Shown here: positions 48,960 to 58,445 of the stretch, in pieces
Layout of the letters: each line of letters starts with the position of its first letter
Position numbering within the stretch: position 1 is the stretch's first letter
Assembly: GCF_000372365.1 (NCBI RefSeq)
Contig: NZ_AQUU01000010.1
Location: forward strand, 1 to 64,000
Length of the DNA: 64,000 nt
Origin: Aggregatibacter actinomycetemcomitans DSM 8324
GTDB lineage: Bacteria > Pseudomonadota > Gammaproteobacteria > Enterobacterales > Pasteurellaceae
Direction: 5' to 3'
Program-made: the position numbers and the translations under genes
Notes under the pieces: model-generated
Told to the model about the DNA's origin: nothing
Seen by the model: the letters and a program-made list of their open reading frames with translations, nothing else
Database searches by the model: none

Positions 48960-50459
48960 TTACTTCTTAAACGCGCCCAGAATACCGCGCATAATTTGTT
49001 TTGTCACTTGGTTGCGAATATTGCGACCGACGGATTTTGCCACACTGCTGACGACTTGTTCGGTAACCGAGAGTTGTTCGCCGCGTTTTTTGGTGCCGAA
49101 AATCATGCGGCTGAGACTGCCCATGATGCCGTTTTCTTCTTCCTGTTTGGCTTGTTCCGCCTGTTTTTGCGCTACGGCGGCGAGATCTGCCTGCGCATTT
49201 AACACTTCAAATGCCGATTCGTTATCCACATAATCTTTATAGAACGCGTACAAATCGTCGTCTTTCACCCATGCGGCGCGTTGTTCGGCGCTAATCGGTG
49301 CCAATTGGCTTTTCGGCGGGAAAATGTAGGCGATTTCCACCGGTGTCGGCATACCTTTTTCATCCAGGAAAGAGACCAGCGCTTGCCCCACGCCAAGGGT
49401 GGAGATAGTTTCCACCACGTTGACTTTTAGGTTGGTGCGGAAAGTTTCCGCCGCCGATTTCACTGCTTTTTGATCACGCGGCGTAAAGGCACGCAGGGCG
49501 TGTTGTACGCGGTTACCTAATTGCCCAAGCACGGTGTCCGGCAAATCCAGCGGGTTTTGGGTCACGAAATAAATGCCCACGCCTTTGGAGCGAATCAGGC
49601 GCACAACCTGTTCCACTTTATCCACCAATACACTTGGCGCGCCGTCGAACAGCAAGTGAGCTTCGTCAAAGAACATGACGAATTTCGGTTTGTCGGGGTC
49701 GCCCACTTCCGGCAATTGCTCAAATAATTCCGCCATTAACCAAAGCAGGAAGGCGCTGTACATGCGCGGAGAATTGATCAGTTTTTCCGAATTTAACACA
49801 TTGATGACACCACGACCGTCACGGGTTTGCAACCAGTCTTCCAGATTCAGCGCCGGTTCGCCGAATAAATTTGCCGCGCCTTCATTTTCCAGCGTTAATA
49901 ATGCCCGTTGGATGGCTCCCACGCTGGCAGCGGATACATTACCGTATTCCACTTGGAAGGTTTTGGCATTTTCCGCCACATATTTCAACATGGCGCGCAG
50001 ATCTTTTAAGTCGATAAGCAATAAGCCTTTGTCGTCGGCTACGCGGAACACCAGATTGAGCAAGCCTTCTTGGGTGGCGTTCAAATTCAATAAACGGGAG
50101 AGCAACAACGGCCCCATTTCGGAAATGGTGGTGCGCAGCGGAATGCCGGTTTCGCCGAAGACATCCCAAAAGGACACGGGATAGCCGCTTAAATAGCTTT
50201 CGCCGCCTAAATTGAACTGTTCGATACGCTCGGCGACTTTGCCTTGCATCGCGCCTGCTTGCACCAAGCCCGATAAGTCGCCTTTTACATCCACTAAAAA
50301 TACCGGCACGCCGTCATCACTGAAGGTTTCCGCCATTTTGCGTAAGGTGACGGTTTTACCGGTTCCAGTGGCGCCGGCGATTAAGCCGTGGCGGTTTGCC
50401 ATTTTGGCGGAAATGCCGAATTGTTGATTTTGTTCGGTTTGGGCGAGTAAATATTGCAT
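48960..50459 (-). CDS. yjgR: YjgR family ATPase (DUF853, HerA-like)
   Basis: This 499-residue P-loop ATPase of the HerA/FtsK-related DUF853 family has Walker A at HGLIAGATGTGKTVTLRK near residue 30 and Walker B at FVMFFDEAHLLF near 262. A basic C-terminus (AKSVGRNIRNQVTKQIMRGI) completes it. The family is widespread and uncharacterised; DNA-translocase-like activity is suggested by fold only. It is a single-gene unit divergent from yiiM. Confidence 0.88.
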   Translation of the reverse strand: MQYLLAQTEQNQQFGISAKMANRHGLIAGATGTGKTVTLRKMAETFSDDGVPVFLVDVKGDLSGLVQAGAMQGKVAERIEQFNLGGESYLSGYPVSFWDVFGETGIPLRTTISEMGPLLLSRLLNLNATQEGLLNLVFRVADDKGLLLIDLKDLRAMLKYVAENAKTFQVEYGNVSAASVGAIQRALLTLENEGAANLFGEPALNLEDWLQTRDGRGVINVLNSEKLINSPRMYSAFLLWLMAELFEQLPEVGDPDKPKFVMFFDEAHLLFDGAPSVLVDKVEQVVRLIRSKGVGIYFVTQNPLDLPDTVLGQLGNRVQHALRAFTPRDQKAVKSAAETFRTNLKVNVVETISTLGVGQALVSFLDEKGMPTPVEIAYIFPPKSQLAPISAEQRAAWVKDDDLYAFYKDYVDNESAFEVLNAQADLAAVAQKQAEQAKQEEENGIMGSLSRMIFGTKKRGEQLSVTEQVVSSVAKSVGRNIRNQVTKQIMRGILGAFKK

Positions 50460-50584
50460 GTTGAGTGTTCCTGATTGATGACGGATAAATTTCCCGCATG
50501 ATATTTAAAAATAGAAGTGCGGTCAAAAAATAAGTTGTTTTTACGGTATAATTCCGCAGATTTTAGAAAATAACAGGGAAAGTG

Positions 50585-51253
50585 ATGGCAACGGCAGAAA
50601 TTTTGATCATTAAAATCGGCAAGGTGCAACAGCTTACCTTTGCCGACGGTTCGCTGTATGAAAGCGCCATTCGCAAAGTGCCGGTGGAGGCGGTGAAAAT
50701 TCACTCACTTGGTGCGGAAGGCAATGATGTGGGATTGAAAGCCCATCATGGCGGTGTGGATAAAGCGTTATTTTTTATGTCGGCAGATGCCTTTCCTGCG
50801 TTAAATGCGTTATTAGACGAAAATTTTTCGTATCAGGACACAGCAGTTTACGGCGAGAATTTTGTGGTTTCCGCGCTGAATGAAGATTCCGTGTGTGTGG
50901 GCGATATTTATCAAATCGGCTCCTGCGTGGTGGAGGTGTCGCAGCCGCGTAAACCTTGTGAGCGCTTATCGAAAAATACCAATAATCCGAACACGCAACA
51001 AACCGTGTATCGCTCCGGCTGGTCGGGCTGGTATGTGCGGGTGGTACGCGAGGGGGAAATTCAGCGGGGCGACAAATTAATTTTGCAGGCGCGTCCGCAT
51101 CCCGACTTTACCATTCGCCATTTGAACCGCTTGCTTTCGGCGCCCGACACGATTAACGAATTGGAACAGGCGTTGGCACTTGAGGTGTTGGCGCCGGCGT
51201 TTAAACGCTCGTTGCATTCTCAGCTTACCAAGTTACAACAAAAACAGAGTTAA
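50585..51253 (+). CDS. yiiM: MOSC-domain protein YiiM
   Basis: This 222-residue MOSC-domain protein is related to E. coli YiiM, a molybdenum-cofactor enzyme that reduces N-hydroxylated bases such as 6-N-hydroxylaminopurine. The conserved molybdenum-ligating cysteine lies in [13 protein letters not shown] near residue 125, with [13 protein letters not shown] near 56 and [14 protein letters not shown] near 143. I chose the ATG at 50585 rather than the overlapping GTG at 50582. It begins a run of tightly packed genes (yiiM, ychJ, yihY, dtd); ychJ starts 2 bases after its stop. Confidence 0.88.
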   Translation: MATAEILIIKIGKVQQLTFADGSLYESAIRKVPVEAVKIHSLGAEGNDVGLKAHHGGVDKALFFMSADAFPALNALLDENFSYQDTAVYGENFVVSALNEDSVCVGDIYQIGSCVVEVSQPRKPCERLSKNTNNPNTQQTVYRSGWSGWYVRVVREGEIQRGDKLILQARPHPDFTIRHLNRLLSAPDTINELEQALALEVLAPAFKRSLHSQLTKLQQKQS

Positions 51254-51255
51254 AA

Positions 51256-51729
51256 ATGACCGCATTTTTAGATTCCTATTGCCCTTGTCACTCCCATAAC
51301 ACCTATGGGGAATGCTGCGGGCGTTTTCATGCTTACGTGCAGTTTCCCGAAACTACCGAGCAGCTCATGCGCTCGCGCTATGCCGCGTATGTGTTAAAAA
51401 ATGTGCCTTATATTGTGGAAACCACCGTGCCGAACCAACAAAAGCTGCTGAACGTGCAGGCAATTCAAACCTGGGCGGAAAATACGCAATGGCTTGGCTT
51501 ACAGATTCTGAATACGGAAACCCTGACGAAGGTGCAAAGTGCGGTGGAATTTAACGCCATTTTTCAGGGCGAAGAAGGTGAGCAGGCGCATCATGAACGT
51601 TCGATTTTTGTGAAAATTGACAGGCGTTGGTATTTTGTGGATCCGACGGTGCCGCTACCGACCATGAAACAGCCTTGCATATGCGATTCCGGCAAAAAAT
51701 TTAAGCATTGTTGCGGAGGATTTTTATGA
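51256..51729 (+). CDS. ychJ: YchJ family protein with two SEC-C zinc motifs
   Basis: This 157-residue UPF0225/YchJ protein has a SEC-C zinc-binding motif at each end: [19 protein letters not shown] near residues 7-25 and [15 protein letters not shown] at the C-terminus. An NTF2-like middle domain ([15 protein letters not shown]) lies between. The function is unknown; the SEC-C motifs suggest binding of protein or nucleic acid partners. Its stop codon overlaps the yihY start by four bases (ATGA), indicating translational coupling. Confidence 0.9.
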   Translation: MTAFLDSYCPCHSHNTYGECCGRFHAYVQFPETTEQLMRSRYAAYVLKNVPYIVETTVPNQQKLLNVQAIQTWAENTQWLGLQILNTETLTKVQSAVEFNAIFQGEEGEQAHHERSIFVKIDRRWYFVDPTVPLPTMKQPCICDSGKKFKHCCGGFL

Positions 51730-52556
51730 TTGATCTAAAAACCTTTTGTGCGTTGTTTTGGCAACGTTTTAATCAAAATAAACTCACGCAAGCCGCCGGT
51801 TATCTGACGTACAGCACCATGCTCGCCATTGTGCCGCTGATTATGGTGGTGTTTTCCATCTTCTCCGCTTTTCCGGTTTTTAACGAAGTTACCGGTGCAT
51901 TGAAAGAGTTTATTTTTACTAATTTCGCTCCCTCCGCCGGTGACGTGGTGGGGCAATATATTGATGAATTTGTGAATAATTCCAAACAGATGAGTGCGGT
52001 GGGTATCATCAGTTTAATTGTGGTGGCATTGATGTTGATTAATTCCATCGACCGCACCCTGAACGGCATTTGGCATGACACCAGTACCCGCCCGATTTTT
52101 ACCTCTTTTGCGATTTATTGGCTGATTTTGACGTTAGGTCCGCTGTTAGTAGGCACCAGTATTGCCGCCAGTTCTTATGTGAAAACCATGTTTGAGTATT
52201 CTGCAGCTTCTTCTTTCGGTTTGAAATTACTCAGTTTTGTGCCGTTTCTTTCCACCTGGTTTATTTTCACCGTGATTTATATGGTGGTGCCGAATAAAAA
52301 AGTCAGTATTAAACATTCTGCTGCCGGTGCGCTGATTGCCGCGGTGTTTTTTACGCTGGGTAAGCAGGCATTTGCTTGGTACATTGTGACTTTTCCCTCT
52401 TATCAATTAATTTACGGCGCCATGGCGACCTTGCCGATTATGCTGCTATGGATTCAGTTAAGCTGGACTTTCGTGTTGCTCGGCGCACAACTGGCGGCGG
52501 TGCTGGCGGAAGTGCAGTCGAAAAAACAAGTAAATCATCAGGAGGTAAAACAGTGA
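51726..52556 (+). CDS. yihY: YihY/BrkB-family inner-membrane protein
   Basis: This 276-residue inner-membrane protein of the YihY (formerly RNase BN/BrkB) family has about six transmembrane segments, starting around residue 28 ([18 protein letters not shown]). The family signature [19 protein letters not shown] is near residue 20, and the cytoplasmic [12 protein letters not shown] is near 106. I chose the ATG at 51726, overlapping the ychJ stop. Its exact role is unknown; it is not a ribonuclease despite old names. It overlaps dtd by four bases (GTGA). Confidence 0.9.
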   Translation: MIDLKTFCALFWQRFNQNKLTQAAGYLTYSTMLAIVPLIMVVFSIFSAFPVFNEVTGALKEFIFTNFAPSAGDVVGQYIDEFVNNSKQMSAVGIISLIVVALMLINSIDRTLNGIWHDTSTRPIFTSFAIYWLILTLGPLLVGTSIAASSYVKTMFEYSAASSFGLKLLSFVPFLSTWFIFTVIYMVVPNKKVSIKHSAAGALIAAVFFTLGKQAFAWYIVTFPSYQLIYGAMATLPIMLLWIQLSWTFVLLGAQLAAVLAEVQSKKQVNHQEVKQ

Positions 52557-52987
52557 TTGCGTTAATTCAACGGGTAACACAGGCGAAAGTGGAAGTCGGT
52601 GGCGAAGTGGTCGGGCAAATCGGCAAGGGATTGTTGGTGCTGCTGGGCGTGGAAAAGGATGATGACCGACAAAAAGCGGATAAACTGGCGGAGAAGGTGT
52701 TGAATTATCGCGTGTTTAGCGACGCAGATGACAAAATGAATCTGAATGTACAGCAAATCGGCGGCGAATTATTGGTGGTGTCGCAATTTACCTTGGCGGC
52801 AGATACGCAAAAAGGGCTACGCCCGAGTTTCTCTAAAGGAGCATCGCCGCAGTTAGCAAATGAACTTTATGCGTATTTCGTGCGAAAGTGCGGTGACAAA
52901 TTAAAGGTGAAATGCGGACGTTTTGCGGCGGATATGCAGGTGAGTCTGGTTAATGACGGTCCCATCACATTTTGGTTAAGTTGTTAG
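52553..52987 (+). CDS. dtd: D-aminoacyl-tRNA deacylase
   Basis: Dtd hydrolyses D-amino acids wrongly attached to tRNA. The 144-residue protein starts with GTG at 52553 ([15 protein letters not shown]), fixed by similarity to E. coli Dtd and by AGGAGG nine bases upstream. It has [21 protein letters not shown] near residues 75-95 (active-site SQxT) and the C-terminal NDGPITFWL, with the Gly-cis-Pro motif that rejects L-amino acids. It overlaps yihY by four bases, the same yihY-dtd order as in E. coli. Confidence 0.95.
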   Translation: MIALIQRVTQAKVEVGGEVVGQIGKGLLVLLGVEKDDDRQKADKLAEKVLNYRVFSDADDKMNLNVQQIGGELLVVSQFTLAADTQKGLRPSFSKGASPQLANELYAYFVRKCGDKLKVKCGRFAADMQVSLVNDGPITFWLSC

Positions 52988-53152
52988 ACCGGATGAAATT
53001 TTTATGCGTTTCCCTGGCAGTCGCCCGATTTTTCTGCTAAATTGAAATTCCTTCCGTGATCGATAAAAATTTTTTATTCTTCGCATAAAAATTCCTGGTG
53101 TTTAGAATGATTAGCAATAACCGGGACTTCATCATTAAAAAGAGGATGTTCT

Positions 53153-54361
53153 ATGACTTTCAATACTTTTGAAACCCTCGCATTGGCGGGCTTTGTGCTG
53201 TTGCTTGGGTATTTTCTGGTAAAACGTATTTCCTTATTGAAAAGCTATAATATTCCTGAGCCGGTTGTGGGTGGTTTCTTAGTCGCGATTATTCTCACCG
53301 TTTTATATCAAGGCTGGGGATTGTCTTTTATGTTTGATACGAATTTGCAGTTCACCATGATGTTGGTATTTTTTTCTTCCATCGGTTTAAGTGCTAACTT
53401 TGCGCGCTTGGTAAAAGGTGGTAAACCGTTAATTATTTTTGTGATTGCAGCGACATTATTGATTACTGTACAAAATATCGTGGGTGTAACAGGTTCGGTC
53501 TTACTCGGCATCGACCCTGCTTACGGTCTAATTGCCGGTTCGGTCACCTTAACCGGCGGACATGGTACCGGTGCGGCGTGGGCCGGTAAATTAACAGAGT
53601 TATTCCACCTTGAAGGCGCCTTGGAATTAGCCATGGCTTGTGCCACCTTTGGTTTGGTCTCCGGTGGTATTATCGGCGGTCCGGTAGCACGCCATTTATT
53701 AGGGAAAATGAAACATGGCGAGAATCCGGAAAGCGATGATGTCGATGATGTACAAGAAGCTTTTGAGCACCCTACTTACCAACGTAAAATTACAACCCGT
53801 TCACTGATTGAAACGATTACCATGATGACGTGCTGTTTACTTATCGGTCAGTTCTTGGATGCACACACAAAAGGTAGCGTCATTGAATTGCCAACATTCG
53901 TATGGTGTCTGTTTACCGGGGTAATCATTCGTAATTCTTTGACCCATATTTTCAAATTTAATGTTGCTGATTCTGCCGTAGATGTTTTGGGTAACGTGGG
54001 TCTGTCCTTATTCTTAGCTATTGCATTAATGTCCTTAAAATTATGGCAATTAGCAGGGTTGGCGTTACCGGTCATGGCCATTTTGGCAATTCAGGTTGTT
54101 CTTATGGCAATCTTTGCGGTTTATGTGACTTACCGCATAATGGGTAAAGATTACGACGCAGTAGTATTAAGTGCCGGTCACTGTGGTTTCGGCCTTGGTG
54201 CAACACCGACGGCAGTAGCGAACATGCAGGCGGTGACAAGCCGTTTTGGACCGTCACACAAAGCTTTCTTAATTGTACCGATGGTTGGTGCGTTCTTCAT
54301 TGACTTGGTAAATGCTTCCGTGCTCAAAGTCTTTTTATTTGTGGTATCGGCATTGCACTAA
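53153..54361 (+). CDS. gltS: Sodium/glutamate symporter
   Basis: GltS imports glutamate with sodium across the inner membrane. The 402-residue protein has about ten hydrophobic segments in two inverted halves. The re-entrant loop motifs are GSVTLTGGHGTGAAW near residue 128 and SAGHCGFGLGATPTAVANMQAV near 340. AGAGGA precedes the ATG. It stands alone, closed by a bidirectional terminator shared with cpxA. The 165 bases upstream hold no operator I can identify. Confidence 0.95.
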   Translation: MTFNTFETLALAGFVLLLGYFLVKRISLLKSYNIPEPVVGGFLVAIILTVLYQGWGLSFMFDTNLQFTMMLVFFSSIGLSANFARLVKGGKPLIIFVIAATLLITVQNIVGVTGSVLLGIDPAYGLIAGSVTLTGGHGTGAAWAGKLTELFHLEGALELAMACATFGLVSGGIIGGPVARHLLGKMKHGENPESDDVDDVQEAFEHPTYQRKITTRSLIETITMMTCCLLIGQFLDAHTKGSVIELPTFVWCLFTGVIIRNSLTHIFKFNVADSAVDVLGNVGLSLFLAIALMSLKLWQLAGLALPVMAILAIQVVLMAIFAVYVTYRIMGKDYDAVVLSAGHCGFGLGATPTAVANMQAVTSRFGPSHKAFLIVPMVGAFFIDLVNASVLKVFLFVVSALH

Positions 54362-54377
54362 TTGAATTTATAGAAAC

Positions 54378-54410
54378 AAAAAACCCATTGAGTTGTTCAA
54401 TGGGTTTTTT
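54378..54410. terminator. Bidirectional terminator between gltS and cpxA
   Basis: AAAAAACCCATTGA and TCAATGGGTTTTTT pair over 5 bases between convergent genes, with T tracts on both strands. Confidence 0.9.
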
Positions 54411-54416
54411 GTTAAA

Positions 54417-55805
54417 TTATTTTGCCACCCAAAGTGGTAAGCGTAAGATAACGGCTAAGCCACCCAGATCAGCTTTCCCTGCCCAGACTGCGCCGTGATG
54501 GTCCTTCGCTGTATTGGCAACAATGGATAAGCCTAAGCCGGTGCCACCGGTTTCGCGGGTACGCGTTTCATCAACGCGATAAAACGGCTTAAAGATTTTT
54601 TCATATTCATCTTCCGGTAAGCCTGCACCGTTATCTTCAATGCGAATAAATAAGTCATTTTCATGAGTATAGATGTGGACGGAAATTGCTGATTTTGTAT
54701 ATTTCAACGCATTTCTGACAATATTTTCCACCGCACTTGCAAGAAGTCCGTGGTTACCATTGAGATAATACTGTTCAGGATGGGCGATGCCTTGCTCCAC
54801 GTGAAAACGAATATTTCGTTGAGCTGCTTCAAATTTTGCATCTTCTAAAATTTCTTTCCAAAGTAAAGGTATCGGGAAGATGTCTTTTTCCAGATGGCTA
54901 TTCAACTGTTGACGGGAAAGCTGTAGCAAGTCACTGACCATTTTATCTAAACGTTGTGCTTCCGTATCAATACGCTGAATTTCGTTACTGTCGCCTAAGC
55001 GACGACGCAATAACGCCGTTGCCAGTTGTAGACGGGTCAGGGGGGTTCTTAATTCATGAGAAATAGAAGATAATAACGATTGCTGATTTGACAATACCTC
55101 TTCAAGAGAAAGCATCATGCGGTTAAAACTTTGTCCTACTTGACGTAACTCGATCAACCCTTTGGTTTCAAGATTTTTATTAATTTTTAAATTTCCTATG
55201 GCAACGGCATTTGCTGCAAGTTGTAGGTTACGAATAGGCTGACCTATACTGCGTGATAGCCACCACAATAACGGTGTGGAAATTAAAATGACCAAGATGA
55301 TCAGGAAAAACGGGCGATCAAAAATGTAGTTTAGGATCTCTTTCTGTGCATTGATCTGATTGACAAAATATAAGCTATAAGATTGATTATGCTCAGGATT
55401 TAGGTACAGAGAAAACGGACCGACAATTTGAATATTGGAATAGATTTTTTTTAACGGTTGATCCAATGAAGCGTTGTTAAAAATAAATTGACGTACTGAT
55501 TTTTCTTCTTCAGTGAGTGCACCGAGAATTTGTCCACTCGGCGAGATTAGTACAGGATGGGGGGTAAATCGATCATTAGGGAAACTTGGAATTCCTGCTA
55601 AAATACGGGAAATTTGGTTGTTACGCATCGAAGTTGTAATTTCTTTTTGATACTTTACCATTTCATGCTCTTTTAAATCCGAGTAAATATGCGCATCAAA
55701 ATAAGGTAATAAAAAAATAAAGATTAGTAAAATGGAAAATGTGAGCCAGAAGAAAGTGAAAATTCGTATGGTGAGTGAGTTAAAAATAAATTCTTTTCTG
55801 AACAT
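54417..55805 (-). CDS. cpxA: Envelope-stress sensor kinase CpxA
   Basis: CpxA is the inner-membrane sensor histidine kinase of the Cpx envelope-stress system. The 462-residue protein has a first transmembrane helix at about residues 12-34, a periplasmic sensor domain, a second helix at about 163-185 and a HAMP domain. The kinase core follows, with the phosphorylated His in SSISHELRTPLTRLQ near 245, ENIVRNALKYT near 352, DNGAGLP near 385 and GGTGLGLSIVA near 415. It is intact although its partner cpxR is broken. A hairpin lies between cpxR and cpxA. Confidence 0.93.
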   Translation of the reverse strand: MFRKEFIFNSLTIRIFTFFWLTFSILLIFIFLLPYFDAHIYSDLKEHEMVKYQKEITTSMRNNQISRILAGIPSFPNDRFTPHPVLISPSGQILGALTEEEKSVRQFIFNNASLDQPLKKIYSNIQIVGPFSLYLNPEHNQSYSLYFVNQINAQKEILNYIFDRPFFLIILVILISTPLLWWLSRSIGQPIRNLQLAANAVAIGNLKINKNLETKGLIELRQVGQSFNRMMLSLEEVLSNQQSLLSSISHELRTPLTRLQLATALLRRRLGDSNEIQRIDTEAQRLDKMVSDLLQLSRQQLNSHLEKDIFPIPLLWKEILEDAKFEAAQRNIRFHVEQGIAHPEQYYLNGNHGLLASAVENIVRNALKYTKSAISVHIYTHENDLFIRIEDNGAGLPEDEYEKIFKPFYRVDETRTRETGGTGLGLSIVANTAKDHHGAVWAGKADLGGLAVILRLPLWVAK

Positions 55806-55818
55806 GATAATTAGGTGT

Positions 55819-55845
55819 GAAAAAGGCTATATAAAAATAGCCTTT
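55819..55845 (-). terminator. Terminator-like hairpin between cpxR and cpxA
   Basis: On the minus strand AAAGGCTA pairs with TAGCCTTT over 8 bases and is followed by T residues, in the 44-base gap between cpxR stop and cpxA start. It would reduce readthrough into cpxA, or act as a processing site. Confidence 0.6.
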
Positions 55846-55849
55846 ATTG

Positions 55850-56544
55850 TTATTTTTCCGCTATTAATAAATAACCGCGACCACGAAGTGTTTTAAACCA
55901 TGGTAGATCATCGGAGCGAGCCGGTAATTTTTTTCGTAAATTCGACATATGCATATCAATGGCACGATCGAAAGGCGTAAGTGGCTTGCCCAAAACTTCA
56001 AGACTTAACTCTTCACGAGTCAGAATTAACCCGGGATGAGTAATAAGTTTTAGTAATAAAGCAATTCGGTGCCGGTGAGTTCAAGATCTTTTGAACCCAA
56101 CATTGCCTGTTGGCGTCCCGGATAAAACACGATGCCGCCGAACTCGATTTTATCCACATCTGTCGGATCTTTCGCGTTATTTGCCTGTGCTGTACGTCTT
56201 AAAATCGCTTTAATTCGCGCAACCAATTCACGATCGTTAAACGGCTTCGGTAGGTAGTCGTCCGCACCTAATTCAAGACCTAAAATACGATCAATATCAT
56301 CACCGCGGGCAGTCAGCATCATGACCGGCGTGGAATAGTTTTTTCTGATTTGTTTTAATGTTTCAATACCGTTTAAGACCGGCATCATAATATCTAATAA
56401 GATGAGATCATAACTATGGTCAAGTAATTCCAATGCTTCTTTACCATTGTTTGCGACATTCACCTGAAAGCCTTCTAAATCGAGTAATTGTGCTAACAGT
56501 TCGGTGAGCTCCGCATCATCATCAACAAGTAAAATTTTAGCCAT
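55850..56544 (-). pseudogene. cpxR: Response regulator CpxR, frameshifted in the DNA-binding domain
   Basis: CpxR is the OmpR-type response regulator paired with CpxA. The receiver domain is intact (LLVDDDAELTELL, phospho-acceptor Asp in LILLDIMMP near residue 52, MLTARGDD near 78). Within the winged helix the frame is lost at about 56063: the DNA reads ELTGTELLYY-stop where adding one T to a TT run gives ELTGTEFALLLKLITHPG and then a perfect end to RGRGYLLIAEK at 55850, 231 residues in all. As it stands the product is a 164-residue receiver with no DNA-binding helix. A single-base homopolymer error is possible; it needs checking. Confidence 0.85.
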
Positions 56545-56585
56545 AGGTTAAACCTTATTTGGGTTACAAATAAAAAGAGTAAAGA

Positions 56586-56999
56586 TTATTTCCAGAATTG
56601 CCACCAACGCTTAGCTTGAGCGTCAGGTGCTGTGATAATGGTATTATTCACTTCGACTTTATCGTCATTCGGTAACGGTTTGTCCAAGTCAAAGTTGCTT
56701 ACGGCACCATTTTGGTCAAAATTTACGACCAGCGTGTGCTGTTCCGGCGTTTCATAGGCTTTTTGTTGTAAGTAAACATAATACCAGGTGTGGTTACTGT
56801 AAGGATCGATGAGAACCGGTGTACCGAGTAAATACTGAACTTGTTGGGCTGTCATGCCGGTTTTTAATTGTGTAACTTTTGAAGCTTCCAAATAGTTACC
56901 TTGTGGCACATCAATACGATAAACGACTTTATTGACGGTGGAGCAGGCGGTAACACTGAGCGCGAAAATAAGTGCGGTTACGACAGATCTGAATTGCAT
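56586..56999 (-). CDS. bamE: BamE/SmpA outer-membrane lipoprotein
   Basis: BamE is a small lipoprotein subunit of the BAM complex that inserts outer-membrane beta-barrels. The 137-residue precursor has a lipoprotein signal with lipobox SVTAC (Cys at residue 19). The SmpA/OmlA domain signature follows (VTQLKTGMTAQQVQYLLGTP near 42-62, then HTWYYVY near 70). The length is typical. It lies 41 bases upstream of cpxR on the same strand, so bamE and the Cpx envelope-stress genes may be co-transcribed. Confidence 0.92.
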   Translation of the reverse strand: MQFRSVVTALIFALSVTACSTVNKVVYRIDVPQGNYLEASKVTQLKTGMTAQQVQYLLGTPVLIDPYSNHTWYYVYLQQKAYETPEQHTLVVNFDQNGAVSNFDLDKPLPNDDKVEVNNTIITAPDAQAKRWWQFWK

Positions 57000-57064
57000 T
57001 TCTTTGCCTTTTTATTCTCTGGATAATGTGAATGATGATACCGAAAGTTTAATTAATTGCCAAA

Positions 57065-58090
57065 CTAATTCTGTTCTTTTAACTGGCGCTGCAACTGATC
57101 GCGTAAATTTGGCGGAAGCCCTTTGATTGTAAGCGTGTCGGCGGCTTCATCCCAAAAGATACGTTGATTAATTAACTCCGTATCAAAACTGATGGTCACT
57201 CCTTTGCCGGAACCGGAGAATTTCGTGAGCGACTTAAGTGCGGTGCGAACCGGCGGTATATTTTCTTCCAAGCCGTAATTTTGCGCTTGAGTAAACTCGG
57301 CAAAAGGTTGTTGGTTTAGCGTCGGCAGCTCGCCGGAAAGTTCCGCAAGTTCAATTTCTTCGCCGCTATTTATCTGCCCTTTGCAGTATTCAAACACCTG
57401 TTTTTTTACCGCTTGGGTTTGTTCACGATTTAACTCGCCTTGTGCGCAGTAATCACTCACCGCCTGTAATAAACATTGATTTTGTACTTGTGGGTTAAGC
57501 CCTTCTTCCGCACCCAGAAAATCCATAAAGAAGTCCGCGATTTTGCGCCCGACGCGCCCTTTGATGAAGGTTAAGTAACGATTGGAATTGGCATTAAGTT
57601 GCAGGTCGGTTAAATTAATACGTGCTGCCACATCAAATTGGGTGATGTCCAAATATTCGGTACGCTGAATTTCTAATTTGTCATCCACCAACATACTGAC
57701 GCGACTGTCCAATAACGCGATAAACAGGTAATCGGTGGCGAGAAAATTATATTGGCATAAAACCAAAGTGCCGCTATCGGCAAAATTATATTTACCCAGT
57801 TCGTTAATCAATAAATTCGTTGCTTCATAGCTGAACGGCAGGAATTCCAGTTCATTTTCCAACAAGCGATTCAGACTTTGGGCAAACACCGAGGAGTCCA
57901 GGAAAATACCATAACCTTTCGCTTTGTTTTGATAGCCTTGGTGTAGCTGCAACATCATTTGTTCTACTTCCGGCGTGATTGTCAGCACTTGTTTACGTAG
58001 CACGCTATTCAGTTGCGGCACGCTTTCCGCTTCGGTTTGATTGGATTTGGTAATTTGGTGGAGAATAATTTGTTTAACTGTAATGCTCAT
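57065..58090 (-). CDS. yejK: Nucleoid-associated protein YejK (NdpA)
   Basis: YejK/NdpA is a nucleoid-associated protein of 341 residues (E. coli 335). The start [16 protein letters not shown] and the motif [21 protein letters not shown] near residue 190 are typical of the family. It is cytoplasmic, with DNA-binding or nucleoid association known but no defined biochemical role. It is divergent from yejL across 126 bases containing an uptake signal, the same yejK/yejLM arrangement as in E. coli. The bamE gene follows after 65 bases. Confidence 0.9.
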   Translation of the reverse strand: MSITVKQIILHQITKSNQTEAESVPQLNSVLRKQVLTITPEVEQMMLQLHQGYQNKAKGYGIFLDSSVFAQSLNRLLENELEFLPFSYEATNLLINELGKYNFADSGTLVLCQYNFLATDYLFIALLDSRVSMLVDDKLEIQRTEYLDITQFDVAARINLTDLQLNANSNRYLTFIKGRVGRKIADFFMDFLGAEEGLNPQVQNQCLLQAVSDYCAQGELNREQTQAVKKQVFEYCKGQINSGEEIELAELSGELPTLNQQPFAEFTQAQNYGLEENIPPVRTALKSLTKFSGSGKGVTISFDTELINQRIFWDEAADTLTIKGLPPNLRDQLQRQLKEQN

Positions 58091-58216
58091 GAAATTGTCC
58101 TTAAAAAACTCTGTCTATTATAACCGCACTTTTTACCGGAACTAACAAAATATGTTAGGATTAGCGCAATTATCGGTTAATATATGCGGCATTTTAAATC
58201 GGCAGACCAACCAAAC

Positions 58217-58441
58217 ATGGCAATTCAATCAAAATATCAAGATAAACAAATAGATGAAATTCTCAACGACATGATTGCAGTGCTGGAAAAACACCAAGCG
58301 CCGCTGGATTTATCTTTAATCGTGTTAGGCAATATGACCACCAATTTACTGCTCGGCAGTGTCGGAAAACAGCAACGACAAGTGCTGGCAAAAGCCTTCT
58401 CCGACGCTTTGCTGAACTCTCTTAATACGACGAACCAATAG
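58217..58441 (+). CDS. yejL: YejL family protein (DUF1414)
   Basis: This small cytoplasmic DUF1414 protein, 74 residues, has unknown function. The core LEKHQAPLDLSLIVLGNMTTNLL closely matches E. coli YejL. I chose the ATG at 58217 (MAIQSKYQDKQIDEIL) because it matches the family N-terminus; an ATG 33 bases upstream is in frame. Neither has a strong ribosome site. It precedes yejM by 4 bases and is presumably co-transcribed with it. Confidence 0.85.
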   Translation: MAIQSKYQDKQIDEILNDMIAVLEKHQAPLDLSLIVLGNMTTNLLLGSVGKQQRQVLAKAFSDALLNSLNTTNQ

Positions 58442-58445
58442 CATT

